Shown: positions 16,499-25,754 of the stretch, piece by piece | Layout: every line of letters begins with the position of its first letter | How positions within the stretch are numbered: the first letter of the stretch is position 1 | DNA from: CAZHDI01 sp964531285 | GTDB lineage: Bacteria > Pseudomonadota > Alphaproteobacteria > JAJFIK01 | Reading direction: 5' to 3' | Assembly (NCBI GenBank): GCA_964531285.1 | Contig: CAZHDI010000019.1 | Span: 1 to 48,823, forward strand | Length of the DNA stretch: 48,823 nt | Made by a program: the position numbers and the translations under genes | The notes under the pieces: generated by a model | Told to the model about the DNA's origin: nothing | What the model saw: only the letters and a program-made list of their open reading frames with translations | Databases searched by the model: none

Positions 16499-17233
16499 TT
16501 AGTCCGCGCGCATCGCATCGCGGAACGCCCGGATGCGCTTGGCGTTGACACCGACATCCGAAATCCCGACGCGCGACTTGGAGCGAATATCGAGCCGGGT
16601 GCGCCCGTCATCCGTCGCCGCGATTCGGATCACTACATCGTCCGTGAACCCGTAAAAGAGCGATGTCTGGCTCGCCTCGATGCGGCCCTCGTCGCCGTCC
16701 GCCGTCACGATCGTCCAGCCCAGCGACGAAGCGGCCTCAACGGCCCGGTCGAACACCGCATCGGGTGCCTCATCGAAGAACAGCGGCTGGATATCTTCAT
16801 AGGCCGTTCTTTGCTGTTCGGCGGTCTCGGCCCCGGCATAGTCCGCCGGATTGGAGGCCCCATCCGCTTCACGCAGCGGAACGATGTCCACAAAAACCGG
16901 CGGATTGTCCGTATCGGTTGAAATATCGTGGATCGGCGGCACCGACCGCGCGGTCGCCAGTTGCGGCATGATGAAGGCAAGGAAGCCGCCCGCCAGCACG
17001 ACGCCGAACAGAGCCGAGATGAGGCCGCCCTTATTCTTCATGAACATGAGCGCCAGAACCGTAATCAAGCCGACCACAACCGTGGCCACGCTGAGATACA
17101 ACGCCCAAGCCGTCAGGCTTTGCAGCGCGAAGCCCAGATCGAACACGCCGAAGCGATAGCCCAGCGGTGCGGCCAGCGCCATGCCGACCGCCACGATCCC
17201 GGCCAGCAGAACCAGCCGTGCAATGATCCCCAT
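16499..17233 (-). CDS. DUF1499 membrane protein
   Basis: A 244-residue protein. Three hydrophobic helices (about 3-22, 35-60 and 68-88) precede a soluble DUF1499 domain with AFDRAVEAASSLGWTIV, EASQTSLFYGFTDDVVIRI and RLDIRSKSRVGISDVGVNAKRI. This last motif is diagnostic. Its function is unknown. The start at 17233 has GAGAGGGG upstream. It lies 37 bases downstream of the acyl-CoA ligase on the same strand and is probably co-transcribed with it. Confidence 0.88.
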   Translation of the reverse strand: MGIIARLVLLAGIVAVGMALAAPLGYRFGVFDLGFALQSLTAWALYLSVATVVVGLITVLALMFMKNKGGLISALFGVVLAGGFLAFIMPQLATARSVPPIHDISTDTDNPPVFVDIVPLREADGASNPADYAGAETAEQQRTAYEDIQPLFFDEAPDAVFDRAVEAASSLGWTIVTADGDEGRIEASQTSLFYGFTDDVVIRIAATDDGRTRLDIRSKSRVGISDVGVNAKRIRAFRDAMRAD

Positions 17234-17270
17234 GATAACCCCTCTCCCTGTGATGCGTTTTAGGCGCCGA

Positions 17271-18905
17271 TCAGTCATCCACCGTCGGCAATTTATAGTC
17301 CTTGAACTGAGCGCGCAGATCGACCTTCTGGATCTTACCTGTCGCGCCGTGCGGCAACGCCTCGACAAAGGCCACATCGTCCGGCATCCACCATTTGGCG
17401 ATCTTGCCCTCGAGATAGGCCTGGATCTCTTCCTTGGTGGCGCTCTCGCCCTCCTTGAGGACAATGATCAGCAGCGGACGCTCGTCCCATTTCGGATGGG
17501 GCAGCCCGATCACCGCCGCCTCGACCACCTTGGGATGGCCGACCGCCAGATTCTCGATATCAATGGAGGAAATCCATTCGCCCCCGGACTTGATCACGTC
17601 CTTGGCGCGGTCGGTGATCTGCATGTAGCCGTCCTTATCGATGGTGGCCACGTCGCCGGTATCGAAAAATCCGTCCTCATCCAGAATATGACCGCCCTCG
17701 CCTTTCATATAGCGCTTGGCGACCGCCGGACCGCGCACCAGGAGACGCCCGAAGGTCTTGCCGTCCCAGGGCAATTCGTTGCCTTCGTCATCGACGATCT
17801 TCATCTCCACCGTGTAGGGTGTGCGTCCCTGCTTGCAGCGAATGTCGAGCTGGCGTTCCCAGGGGAGCTGATCCATGCCGGCCTTGTATTCCGACAGGGT
17901 GCCCATGGGGCTCATCTCGGTCATGCCCCAGGCATGAAGGACGTCCACGTCATATTTGCGCTTGAAGGTGTCGATCATGCTGCGCGGCGCGGCGGACCCG
18001 CCGATGATCACCCGGCGCAAATGCGGCAGCGGCTTGCCGGTCTGCTCCAGATACTGGAGCAACATGAGCCACACGGTCGGCACCGCCGCCGTGATTGTCA
18101 CTTTTTCTTCGTCCAGAAGCTGATAGATCGACTCGCCGTCCATCTTCGCGCCGGGCATCACGAGCTTGGCGCCGGCCGCCGGTGCACCGAACACGATGGC
18201 CCAGGCATTGGCGTGGAACATCGGCACCACCGGCAGCATGACATCGGAGGATTTCATGGCGATGGCGTCGGCGCCGTTGACCGTGAGGGCATGCAGAACA
18301 TTCGAGCGGTGCGAATAAACGACGCCCTTCGGGTTGCCCGTGGTTCCCGAGGTGTAACAGATGCCGGCGGCGGTGTTCTCGTCGAACCGGGGCCAGACGA
18401 AATCCGCGCTCTGCTCGGCCATCCAGTCCTCGTAGCAGACCGCATTCTTGAGCGAGGTGTCCGGCATATGCGCCCGGTCGGTGAGGATCACGACTTTCTT
18501 CAGCCGGCTGATATCCGCGGCGATCGCTTCGATGATGGGCACGAAGGTCAGATCGACGAACAGCAGATCGTCCTCGGCATGATTGATCAGATAGGTGACC
18601 TGTGCGGGGAAGAGGCGCGGATTGAGGGTGTGGCACACCGCCCCGAGACCCATGATGCCGTACCAGACCTCGGCATGGCGCTGGGTGTTCCAGGCCAGGG
18701 TGGCGACCCGGTCGCCGTAGCCGATACCCAGACCTTTCAGGCCGTTCGAGACCATCCGGGCGCGCTCATGCAGACGGGCATAGGTGGTCCGCTCGACCGG
18801 TCCCTCGACCGTGCGCGTGACAATCTCCTGATCGCCGTGATTGCGCGCCGCGTGGTCAATGATCGTGTGGATCAGCAGCGGCCAGTCCTGCATCAATCCG
18901 TACAT
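17271..18905 (-). CDS. Long-chain fatty acid-CoA ligase family protein
   Basis: A 544-residue ANL-superfamily adenylating enzyme that would activate a fatty acid with ATP and join it to CoA. The P-loop-like A3 motif YTSGTTGNPKGV, the A5 motif HAWGMTEMSP, the A7 motif FFDTGDVATID, A8 ITDRAKDVIKSGGEWIS and the catalytic lysine of A10 (GATGKIQK) are all present. The start MYGLMQDWPLL at 18905 has GAGG eight bases upstream; the ATG at 18911 is too close to that site. The protein length is usual. Substrate chain length is not evident. DUF1499 follows. Confidence 0.92.
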   Translation of the reverse strand: MYGLMQDWPLLIHTIIDHAARNHGDQEIVTRTVEGPVERTTYARLHERARMVSNGLKGLGIGYGDRVATLAWNTQRHAEVWYGIMGLGAVCHTLNPRLFPAQVTYLINHAEDDLLFVDLTFVPIIEAIAADISRLKKVVILTDRAHMPDTSLKNAVCYEDWMAEQSADFVWPRFDENTAAGICYTSGTTGNPKGVVYSHRSNVLHALTVNGADAIAMKSSDVMLPVVPMFHANAWAIVFGAPAAGAKLVMPGAKMDGESIYQLLDEEKVTITAAVPTVWLMLLQYLEQTGKPLPHLRRVIIGGSAAPRSMIDTFKRKYDVDVLHAWGMTEMSPMGTLSEYKAGMDQLPWERQLDIRCKQGRTPYTVEMKIVDDEGNELPWDGKTFGRLLVRGPAVAKRYMKGEGGHILDEDGFFDTGDVATIDKDGYMQITDRAKDVIKSGGEWISSIDIENLAVGHPKVVEAAVIGLPHPKWDERPLLIIVLKEGESATKEEIQAYLEGKIAKWWMPDDVAFVEALPHGATGKIQKVDLRAQFKDYKLPTVDD

Positions 18906-19106
18906 GGACATTTCCTCTTTTGTCGGGCCCTCTGTCGCCGCAGCGCGAGGGGCCTGTTCATCCCGGTTGCGGTCCGCGCCGCCGGCGCGGAACAGGCGCC
19001 CAATGGCGCCCCCGGTCAGCGGCGGACGATACGTCAGGGCCGAACTTTATCGCGCGGGGCTCCAGGCGCCAAGCGGTACCGCCCCGCACACGGCATCGGG
19101 AGACCG

Positions 19107-20690
19107 TTATGCGCCCGTGAGAATGGCCAGGGCCTCGCCGGCCACAGCGTCGAGCGGGCGGGCGGCGTCGAGCCGGGTCCAGGTCATGGCGCCCAGATCG
19201 TAGGTGAGCTGGCGGTCGACCACCGCCGGCGTTGCGTCGGACACGTCGCCCCGGCGTGCGGCCACCCGTCCCGCCATAGTGTCGCGGTCCGCCTCGAGCC
19301 AGAACGCCGTCAGGGGTACATCGGCCTCGTGGCACAGCGTCTCGACCGCCGCGCGCTGCTCGGGACGGGCGAACACGCCGTCAAGGATCACCGACTGGCC
19401 GGCCGCCAGCACGCGGCGTGCTTCATCGACGGTGTAGCCATAAATGCGCGGGCTCGCCTCCGGCGCATAGGCTTCGGGCGGCAGGGTCTCGCCCGGCGCC
19501 ACCCCGAAGGCACGTTTGCGGATCTCGTCCGTGCGCAGAACCACCGCCCCCGCCGGGCCTTCAAGATGCGGCGCCAGGGCAAAGGCCAAGGTCGATTTGC
19601 CGGTCCCCGACAGACCGCCGACGGCGACGAGGCGCGGGCGGACCAGGCGGAGCAGATCCACCGCAAGCGCCACATAGCCGTCCGCCATGTCGATCAACCG
19701 TGCGCGTTCGGCCCCGCCGATCCGCCCCGCCCGGCCGATCACCGTCTGCGCCGTCACATGGGCGCGGATCGCGGCCCGCATGGATAGGTACAGCGGCAAC
19801 AACGCCAGGCCGTCCTGGGCGTCGCCGCGGTCCTCTCCTGCAAGGCCCGCCAGATAGGCGTTCAGGATCCGGTTGGCGAAGGGCTCGAGCCCGCGCTTGC
19901 GGACATCCATCAGCAGGAACGCAAGGTCATAGAGCGTATCGATGCAGGCGATGTCTTCGCTGAATTCGATGCAGTCGAAGGGCATGGGCCGCCCCTGGCG
20001 CATCACGATATTCGCCAGATGGAGATCGCCGTGACAGCGGCGCACATGGCCCTTGCCGGCACGGGCCTCCAGGAGCGCAGTGTGGCGCGCATGTTCGGTT
20101 CGTGTCCGGCCGATCAGGGCGGCTACAGGGCCGGGCCTCAACACGCCCTCATCGGCGGCAAAGGCCAGATGCTCCGCACTCGACGCAATAACCCGGCCCG
20201 ATGCCGCATCCCAGCCGCTCGTGCGGCAGCAGGGCACGGTCCGGTGCAGTCGGATCACCGCCTCGGCCAGCGGGGTGGCCTGATCCAGGCCGAGCTGGCC
20301 GCGATCGGCCATGACCGACAGCATATCGGCCTGATCGAACCGCTCCATTTCGAGCACCCACTCGACCGTCTCGCCGGTGCCCTCAAGGGCCAGTGTCCCG
20401 TCGGGCGCGGCGGTGACGGCGCGCACGCCGCGATAGAGCGCCGGCGCGGTGACCCGGTTGAGCACCAGTTCGGTGTCCAGCACGGCTTTTCGTTTCTCAA
20501 GACTGGTGAAGTCGAGATAGCCCAGATCGACCGATTTCTTCATTTTGAAGGCGGACGGACCGGCCAGAAAAATAACCGCCAGATGGGTCTCCATGACCGT
20601 AAAGGCCTCCGGCGCCACGCCCCACCAGGAGGCGTGTGAGAGCGCCTCGATAATCGTTTCCTGGCGGTCGGCGTCGGCGCCTCGTTTCAT
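19107..20690 (-). CDS. Two-domain kinase: APH-like plus P-loop AAA/zeta-like domain
   Basis: A 527-residue protein. The N-terminal half is an aminoglycoside-phosphotransferase-like fold with the catalytic loop CHGDLHLANIV (His220-His224) and IEFSEDIACIDTLYDLAFL, where an aspartate should bind magnesium. The C-terminal half has Walker A GGLSGTGKST (358-367) and DGVFARPEQR, as in small-molecule kinases. Both NTP sites look intact. Such fused proteins are common in proteobacteria and are annotated as bifunctional, but the physiological substrates are not known; drug resistance should not be assumed. GAGAGG lies eight bases before the ATG. Confidence 0.88.
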   Translation of the reverse strand: MKRGADADRQETIIEALSHASWWGVAPEAFTVMETHLAVIFLAGPSAFKMKKSVDLGYLDFTSLEKRKAVLDTELVLNRVTAPALYRGVRAVTAAPDGTLALEGTGETVEWVLEMERFDQADMLSVMADRGQLGLDQATPLAEAVIRLHRTVPCCRTSGWDAASGRVIASSAEHLAFAADEGVLRPGPVAALIGRTRTEHARHTALLEARAGKGHVRRCHGDLHLANIVMRQGRPMPFDCIEFSEDIACIDTLYDLAFLLMDVRKRGLEPFANRILNAYLAGLAGEDRGDAQDGLALLPLYLSMRAAIRAHVTAQTVIGRAGRIGGAERARLIDMADGYVALAVDLLRLVRPRLVAVGGLSGTGKSTLAFALAPHLEGPAGAVVLRTDEIRKRAFGVAPGETLPPEAYAPEASPRIYGYTVDEARRVLAAGQSVILDGVFARPEQRAAVETLCHEADVPLTAFWLEADRDTMAGRVAARRGDVSDATPAVVDRQLTYDLGAMTWTRLDAARPLDAVAGEALAILTGA

Positions 20691-20715
20691 GGCCGGTCCT
20701 CTCGGATTGGTCCGC

Positions 20716-21633
20716 TCACGTTAAAGCCAGATCGTTTTCAATGAATTCACCGACCGGCTCCTGATGGGCCATGACATCGGCGTCCGGATAGGCGGCGCGC
20801 ACGCGCTCTTCCACGTCATCGGCGATCCGGTGGGCCTCGCGCAAGGTCAGATCCGGATCGAGTTCCAGATGGAACTGGATGAACAGATCCGCGCCCGACC
20901 GCCGGGTGCGCAAATCGTGCATCCCCAAAGCCTCCGGATGGGACAGAATGATCTCCTTGATCCGCATACGGTCGTGATCGGCCATTTCCCGATCCATGAG
21001 CTGATCATAGGCGTGCCGGACGATCCGCGCAGCAGCCAGGGCGATCACCACCGCCATGGCAAAGCCGAACAGGGGATCGGCCATGGCGAAACGCGGATCG
21101 CGGGCCAGCCAGACCGCGCCCAGGGCCGCCACATTGACGGCGGCGTCGGTGGCGTAATTCGCGGCATCCGCGCCGATGGCCAGGGACCGGGTCCGCCGGT
21201 AGACCCAGATCTGATAGCCCGCAAGCCCGAGCGACAGCGCCGCCGAGCCCGCCAGAACGCCAATCGCCACGCCGCTGTTCTCGACCGGCGCCGGCGTCGC
21301 CAGCCGCTGCACCGCCTCCCAGCCGACATAGACGGCCGAGACCACCACCAGCGCCGCACGCCAAAGCCCGGCCAGGGCCTCGGCCTTGCCATGACCGAAC
21401 CGGTGATCGTGATCGGGCGGCTTGAGGGCATGGCTCACCGCCAGAAAGGCAACCGCCGAGGCCATCAGATCCAGCAGCGAATCGGCCAGCGACCCCAGAA
21501 TGGCGACCGATCCGGTGGCAAGCCACGCCATCAGCTTGGCGACCACCAGCAGGCCCGCGACAGCGACGGCGGCGATAACCGCGCTCTGGCGCAGCCTGCC
21601 GCCCGGATCGGTGTCGCCGGCGCTGGGGATCAC
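20716..21633 (-). CDS. Cation diffusion facilitator (FieF-like)
   Basis: About 305 residues with six membrane helices and a cytoplasmic C-terminal domain. Metal-site residues are visible in SLADSLLDLMAS, DHDHRFGHGKAEALAGLW and DAANYATDAAVN, a pattern of FieF/YiiP zinc or iron exporters driven by proton exchange. The C-terminal domain contains HDLRTRRSGADLFIQFHLELDP and VMAHQEPVGE. Two GTG starts are possible: 21633, whose GTGA overlaps the pdxH stop by four bases and is chosen for that reason, or 21657, eight codons longer. Co-transcribed with pdxH. Confidence 0.92.
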   Translation of the reverse strand: MIPSAGDTDPGGRLRQSAVIAAVAVAGLLVVAKLMAWLATGSVAILGSLADSLLDLMASAVAFLAVSHALKPPDHDHRFGHGKAEALAGLWRAALVVVSAVYVGWEAVQRLATPAPVENSGVAIGVLAGSAALSLGLAGYQIWVYRRTRSLAIGADAANYATDAAVNVAALGAVWLARDPRFAMADPLFGFAMAVVIALAAARIVRHAYDQLMDREMADHDRMRIKEIILSHPEALGMHDLRTRRSGADLFIQFHLELDPDLTLREAHRIADDVEERVRAAYPDADVMAHQEPVGEFIENDLALT

Positions 21634-22253
21634 GGGAACACGCGCCCCGTATCCCACGGCTGGGCGGCATCGGTCCGGGAGAACACCAACCGGTCATGCA
21701 GGCGGAACGGGCGTTCCTGCCAGAATTCAATCCGCAGCGGGGTGACCCGGTATCCCGACCAGTGCGGCGGGCGGGGCACGTCCTGTCCCTCATACGTGGC
21801 TTCGATGCGTTCGATCTCGGTCAGAAAATGCTCCCGCGTAGGCAGCGCCTCGGATTGGCGCGAGGCCCAGGCACCGATCTGGCTGCCGCGCGGCCGGGTC
21901 GCGAAATAGGCGTCGGCCTCGGCGGCACTGACGGGCGCTACCGGACCGCGCACCCGCACCTGACGGTCCAGGCTTTTCCAGAAAAAACACAATGCTGCCT
22001 TGGGCTGGCCTCCCAATTGCAGGCCTTTGGAACTCAAGGTGTTGGTGTAAAAGGTGAAACCATCATGTCCGACATCCTTGAGGAGCACGACGCGCGCATC
22101 CGGCATCCCGGTCTCATCCACCGTGGCCAGGAGCATCGCATTGGGGTTGTTCGGCTCTGAGGCTTTCGCTTCAGTGAACCAAGTGTCGAACAGGGCGAAC
22201 GGATCGTCGGCGGAAATCAGAGGGGTTTTGGCATCCTCAGTGCGCAGTTCCAT
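21630..22253 (-). CDS. pdxH: Pyridoxine/pyridoxamine 5'-phosphate oxidase
   Basis: A 207-residue FMN enzyme that makes pyridoxal 5'-phosphate. FMN and substrate signatures include DARVVLLKDVGHDGFTFYTN, SSKGLQL, ALCFFWKSLDRQVRVRG, SRPRGSQIGAWAS-like TRPRGSQIGAWASRQS, and the C-terminal RPPHWSGYRVTPLRIEFWQ with RLHDR. The length is typical. GAGG seven bases before 22253 sets the start. The PLP product would supply the PLP enzyme encoded at 7777, though no regulatory link is visible. Confidence 0.97.
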   Translation of the reverse strand: MELRTEDAKTPLISADDPFALFDTWFTEAKASEPNNPNAMLLATVDETGMPDARVVLLKDVGHDGFTFYTNTLSSKGLQLGGQPKAALCFFWKSLDRQVRVRGPVAPVSAAEADAYFATRPRGSQIGAWASRQSEALPTREHFLTEIERIEATYEGQDVPRPPHWSGYRVTPLRIEFWQERPFRLHDRLVFSRTDAAQPWDTGRVFP

Positions 22254-22412
22254 GGCAAACCTCACAAGTTTGAGCGTTCTGGCTACTGCCAACCGGCTGT
22301 TAGGGCAAGACTGACAGATGATGCCGCATGCTGGTGGAAACCAGCCGCAGCGCGCTGTGCCGCACAGGTCCGTCTGTCCGGAAAAACAGATGATCGAGGA
22401 CGAACACACGGT

Positions 22413-23636
22413 ATGATTCTCAAGATGGCGTGTGAGATCGATGGAATGCGGACGCGGGTCCGGGCCCTGGCCCTTCTTGGCGGCGTGCTGGTTCTGACCG
22501 GCGGTCCCTTTATGGCGACGCCGGGCTGGGCCCTGCCGGCGCTGCGCGGTGCCATCGTGGCCGATCCCGAACTGGAGACGGAGCCGGCCGCCGAGGAGTC
22601 CGGCGCGATCAACAGCCCTCTGCCTGGCGCCCAAGCGCCCGAGCCGCCCAGGACCGGGAGCCTTGTGGCGGTCCCGCGGCCCGTGATGCGCCCGCGCTCG
22701 CTGTCGCCCGTGCGTGCCGCCGAGACGGCGCTGCCCCCTGAGATGACCTCGGCCGCCGCGCCAGTCCGTCCGATCGCCAAGCCGGTCACCCGCGCCGACG
22801 CCGTGCTGTCGGATTTCGGCTGGCCCGACTCGTCCGCGCCCGACTCGTCCGCGCCCGAGGCGCCCTTGCCGGCCGCGCCGGATGCCACGCCGCGTCCGGC
22901 GATCAAGCCCGGCTCCGCGCCGGCCCCGGCCTCTTCGGTCGCGATCAAAGACCCAGTCCCAGCCCCGGCTGCCGAGACGCCGGCTGCGCCAACACCGGTT
23001 CCCACCACGCCGACGGCCCGGCGCGAAGCTCAATTCGCCGCCGGGGTCGCCGCCTATGATGCCGGCGACTATGCGGGCGCCTATGAGTTGTGGAAGCCGC
23101 TGGCGGACAGCCATGACCTTGCCGCCCAGCGCAACATCGCCCATTTGCTGCGCACCGGCATGGGGGTCGAGAAGGATCTGGGCAAGGCCCGAACATACTA
23201 TGAGCGCGCCGCGGAGCGCGGGCTCGTGTCGGCCCAGGTCAATCTGGGGCTTCTCTATCTCAACGGGGAAGGCGTCGACGCGGATTCCCGCCAGGCCGCC
23301 GAGTGGTTCTACAAGGCCGCGCGGGCCGGCGACCGCAACGCTCAATTCCTCATCGCCCAGCGCCTGGAACAGGGCGACGGGGTGACGCAGGATTTCAGCG
23401 CCGCCCAGGCCTATTACGCCGCCGCCGCCAGTGCCGGGCACACCGAAGCCCTTGAGGCCCTGGCCCGTCTCGGGATAGAGGACGAGCCGGCGGATCTGGG
23501 GCTCACCCCACCCGCCGACACCGGGGCCCCGCCCGCTCCCGTCGCCGCGCCGCAAGCGCGCGTGGCGGCGGCCTCAAATTCGCCGCGCGCGGGGGCCAGA
23601 AGCCTGTACGGCGGCACCGGTCTGGAAGACCGTTGA
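22413..23636 (+). CDS. Exported Sel1-repeat protein with proline-rich linker
   Basis: 407 residues if started at 22413 (GAGGA 12 bases upstream) or 396 from the ATG at 22446. A signal peptide (LALLGGVLVLTGGPF, then PGWA) leads into about 170 residues rich in P, A, S and E. Three to four Sel1-type TPR units follow (AAYDAGDYAGAYELWKPLAD, GVEKDLGKARTYYERAAERG, GVDADSRQAAEWFYKAARAG, QDFSAAQAYYAAAASAGH). Two perfect 15-bp copies at 22827-22856 encode DSSAP twice. The protein is probably a periplasmic scaffold; no specific role can be given. Divergent from pdxH. Confidence 0.85.
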   Translation: MILKMACEIDGMRTRVRALALLGGVLVLTGGPFMATPGWALPALRGAIVADPELETEPAAEESGAINSPLPGAQAPEPPRTGSLVAVPRPVMRPRSLSPVRAAETALPPEMTSAAAPVRPIAKPVTRADAVLSDFGWPDSSAPDSSAPEAPLPAAPDATPRPAIKPGSAPAPASSVAIKDPVPAPAAETPAAPTPVPTTPTARREAQFAAGVAAYDAGDYAGAYELWKPLADSHDLAAQRNIAHLLRTGMGVEKDLGKARTYYERAAERGLVSAQVNLGLLYLNGEGVDADSRQAAEWFYKAARAGDRNAQFLIAQRLEQGDGVTQDFSAAQAYYAAAASAGHTEALEALARLGIEDEPADLGLTPPADTGAPPAPVAAPQARVAAASNSPRAGARSLYGGTGLEDR

Positions 23637-23718
23637 TACAGTAAGCATACAAAAAGACGGCCGGACTTGGCGGGGACACGGACGGACCATCAGGACGCGT
23701 CAGGGGTTACACGGGACA

Positions 23719-24726
23719 ATGCGCAATCCATATGAGGTTTTGGGAGTCGCCTCTTCGGCCAGCGAAGCGGAGATCAAGACCGCCTATCGCAATCTGGCCA
23801 AGCAGCTCCATCCGGACGTGTGTCCCGACAACACCCGGATTGTCGAGCGCTTCAAGGAACTGACGGCCGCCTATGACCTGCTGAAAGATCCGGTGCGCCG
23901 GCGCCGCTACGACCGCGGCGAAACCGATCTGTCCCGGCCCTCCCGACGACGCTCTCCGGCGACCCGCCAGCGCGCCCGTCAGACGGCGGACGGTCCGGGG
24001 CCCGGCGATCATGCCAACGCCGCCTGGAACTGGACCCATACCAACGGTCAGGCCAGCGGAGCTGCCAATGGCCATGCCCACGGCACGGATCATGTGAACG
24101 GCGCCAATGGCGCGCGGGCGACCGTCTATTCCGACATGTTCGCGGACATCTTCAACAATCTGAAGTCCCAAACCCGGCGCGATGGCGCGGTGCGGGGCGT
24201 GGACCGGTCCTACCGGCTCAAGATCAGCTTTCTGGACTCCGTGAACGGCGCGACCCGGCGGCTGCGGCTGGCCGAGGGGCGCCGGGTCGATGTGCATATC
24301 CCGCCCGGCATTCGCGAAGGCCAGCAGATCCGCCTGCGCGGCGCCGGCGGTCCGGGGGAGGACGGCGGACCCGACGGCGATGCGCTCATCGGCGTCGAGA
24401 TCCAGCCCCATGCGCATTTCGAGCGCCGCGGCGATGACATTCATCTGGAATTGCCGGTCTCCCTGACCGAAGCGGTGCTCGGCGGGCGGATCAAAGTGCC
24501 GACCGTCGTCGGCCCGGTGCAGATCACCGTGCCGCCCGGCTCCAACACCGGTACGATCCTGCGGCTCAAGGGGCGCGGTGTGAGCGCGCGCGGGGTCACG
24601 GGCGATCAGTATGTGACGCTGAAAATCGTCCTGGCGGATAATCCGCCCAAGGATTTCGTTAAAACCATCCGCCGCTGGGCAGAGCGCTGGCAGGGCAATG
24701 TGCGGGCCGCCCTGGGACTGGAGTAA
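23719..24726 (+). CDS. DnaJ-family co-chaperone (CbpA-like)
   Basis: A 335-residue type B J-protein. The J-domain (1-70) has the HPD motif in LAKQLHPDVCPD, needed to stimulate DnaK. A linker rich in N, G, A and H (about 75-135) replaces the usual G/F region, and no cysteine zinc finger is present. The C-terminal substrate-binding domains contain SYRLKISFLDSVNGATRRLRL, VHIPPGIREGQQIRLRG and a second repeat from HFERRGDDIHLELPVSLTEA. It converges with the SDR gene five bases away. Confidence 0.93.
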   Translation: MRNPYEVLGVASSASEAEIKTAYRNLAKQLHPDVCPDNTRIVERFKELTAAYDLLKDPVRRRRYDRGETDLSRPSRRRSPATRQRARQTADGPGPGDHANAAWNWTHTNGQASGAANGHAHGTDHVNGANGARATVYSDMFADIFNNLKSQTRRDGAVRGVDRSYRLKISFLDSVNGATRRLRLAEGRRVDVHIPPGIREGQQIRLRGAGGPGEDGGPDGDALIGVEIQPHAHFERRGDDIHLELPVSLTEAVLGGRIKVPTVVGPVQITVPPGSNTGTILRLKGRGVSARGVTGDQYVTLKIVLADNPPKDFVKTIRRWAERWQGNVRAALGLE

Positions 24727-24731
24727 CCGGT

Positions 24732-25553
24732 TTACTCGGTCCGCCCGGTTTCCTTCACCGTGTAATTGAGCGGCAATCGTCCGCCATCGGCATAAAGGCA
24801 TTGTCCGGTGACATAGCTGGCGTCGGGCGAGGCCAGAAACTGCGCGATGGACGCGATCTCGTCGGCCTCACCGATCCGCCCCAACGGCGTGCGGTCGAGG
24901 ACGGTCTGGCGCCATTCGGCGTTGCGCACGACCTCCTTCAAAACATCCGTATTGATGCTCCCCGGCCCGATCGCATTCACCCGGATGCCGTACCGCGCCA
25001 GGGCCAGCGCCATAACGCGCGTCATTTGATTGAGCGCGCTTTTCGAAACCGCATAGGGCAACTGGTCGGATGCCGCCAATACGGCGTTGACGGAGGACAT
25101 GTTGATGATCGCATAGGACCGGTCCTCATCCGAATTGGCCTGAGCGGCCTCCTCTTCGATCTGCCGGACCATCTGCCGCGCCACCGCCTGACTGGTGAGC
25201 AGCGGCGCCTTTACATTGACTGTCATCACCTTGTCGAATTCGGCTTCGTCCAGGTCCAGAAATTCCGCCGGCGCCACAATGGCCGCATTGTTGATGAGGA
25301 CATCGACGCGGTTGTAGGCGTCCTTGGTCGCGGCCATCAGATTGTGAATGTCGAGCTTGCTGGACACATCGCAATGGACGAACAGGCCGTCCCAGCCATT
25401 CGCCTTGATCTCTTCCTGCGCGCTGCGCCCGGCTTCATCGTTGAGGTCGGCGATGACGACCTTGTAGCCGACCCGGGCGAACCGCCGGGCACAGGCCAGG
25501 CCGATCCCCCGCGCGCCCCCGGTGATGATCGCCACTTTGTCGCTGCGTGCCAT
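24732..25553 (-). CDS. SDR-family oxidoreductase (FabG-like)
   Basis: A 273-residue classical short-chain dehydrogenase. The NAD(P)-binding TGGARGIGLACAR, the NNAAIVAP motif, catalytic serine (MSSVNAV), and YAVSKSALNQM with Tyr and Lys are all in place. Asp following the second strand (IADLNDEAG) favours NAD over NADP. The start at 25553 has GGGAGG seven bases upstream; longer readings have none. The acyl-CoA ligase gene diverges from it, so a fatty-acid or beta-oxidation role is plausible but not shown. Confidence 0.92.
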   Translation of the reverse strand: MARSDKVAIITGGARGIGLACARRFARVGYKVVIADLNDEAGRSAQEEIKANGWDGLFVHCDVSSKLDIHNLMAATKDAYNRVDVLINNAAIVAPAEFLDLDEAEFDKVMTVNVKAPLLTSQAVARQMVRQIEEEAAQANSDEDRSYAIINMSSVNAVLAASDQLPYAVSKSALNQMTRVMALALARYGIRVNAIGPGSINTDVLKEVVRNAEWRQTVLDRTPLGRIGEADEIASIAQFLASPDASYVTGQCLYADGGRLPLNYTVKETGRTE

Positions 25554-25754
25554 ATCTGACCTCCCGGACGCGCCGATGAGGCCCCAATAGACCCCGGATC
25601 GGAAAACGCGCACGAGGATGGCTCAGACACCCGTGCTGTCAAGCCTTGGCAAGGGAGCGCTTCGGGACGATTTTAGTCAGGGAGGATCGTGCCGGGCGCC
25701 GAAAAGCCCGCGCGGCACAGCCGGAAAATGAGCCCGATGCGCAAGGAGGCGGCC

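Noticed and set aside
17181..19787. Very long (868-codon) open frame opposite the acyl-CoA ligase and kinase
   Set aside because: It is the complement of two well-supported genes; its composition (H, R, D, Q and G rich) is typical of antisense frames in high-GC DNA.
19107..20690. Reading the APH-like domain as an antibiotic-resistance gene
   Set aside because: The fold is shared by many housekeeping kinases, and the fused two-domain form is widespread; nothing here shows a drug substrate.
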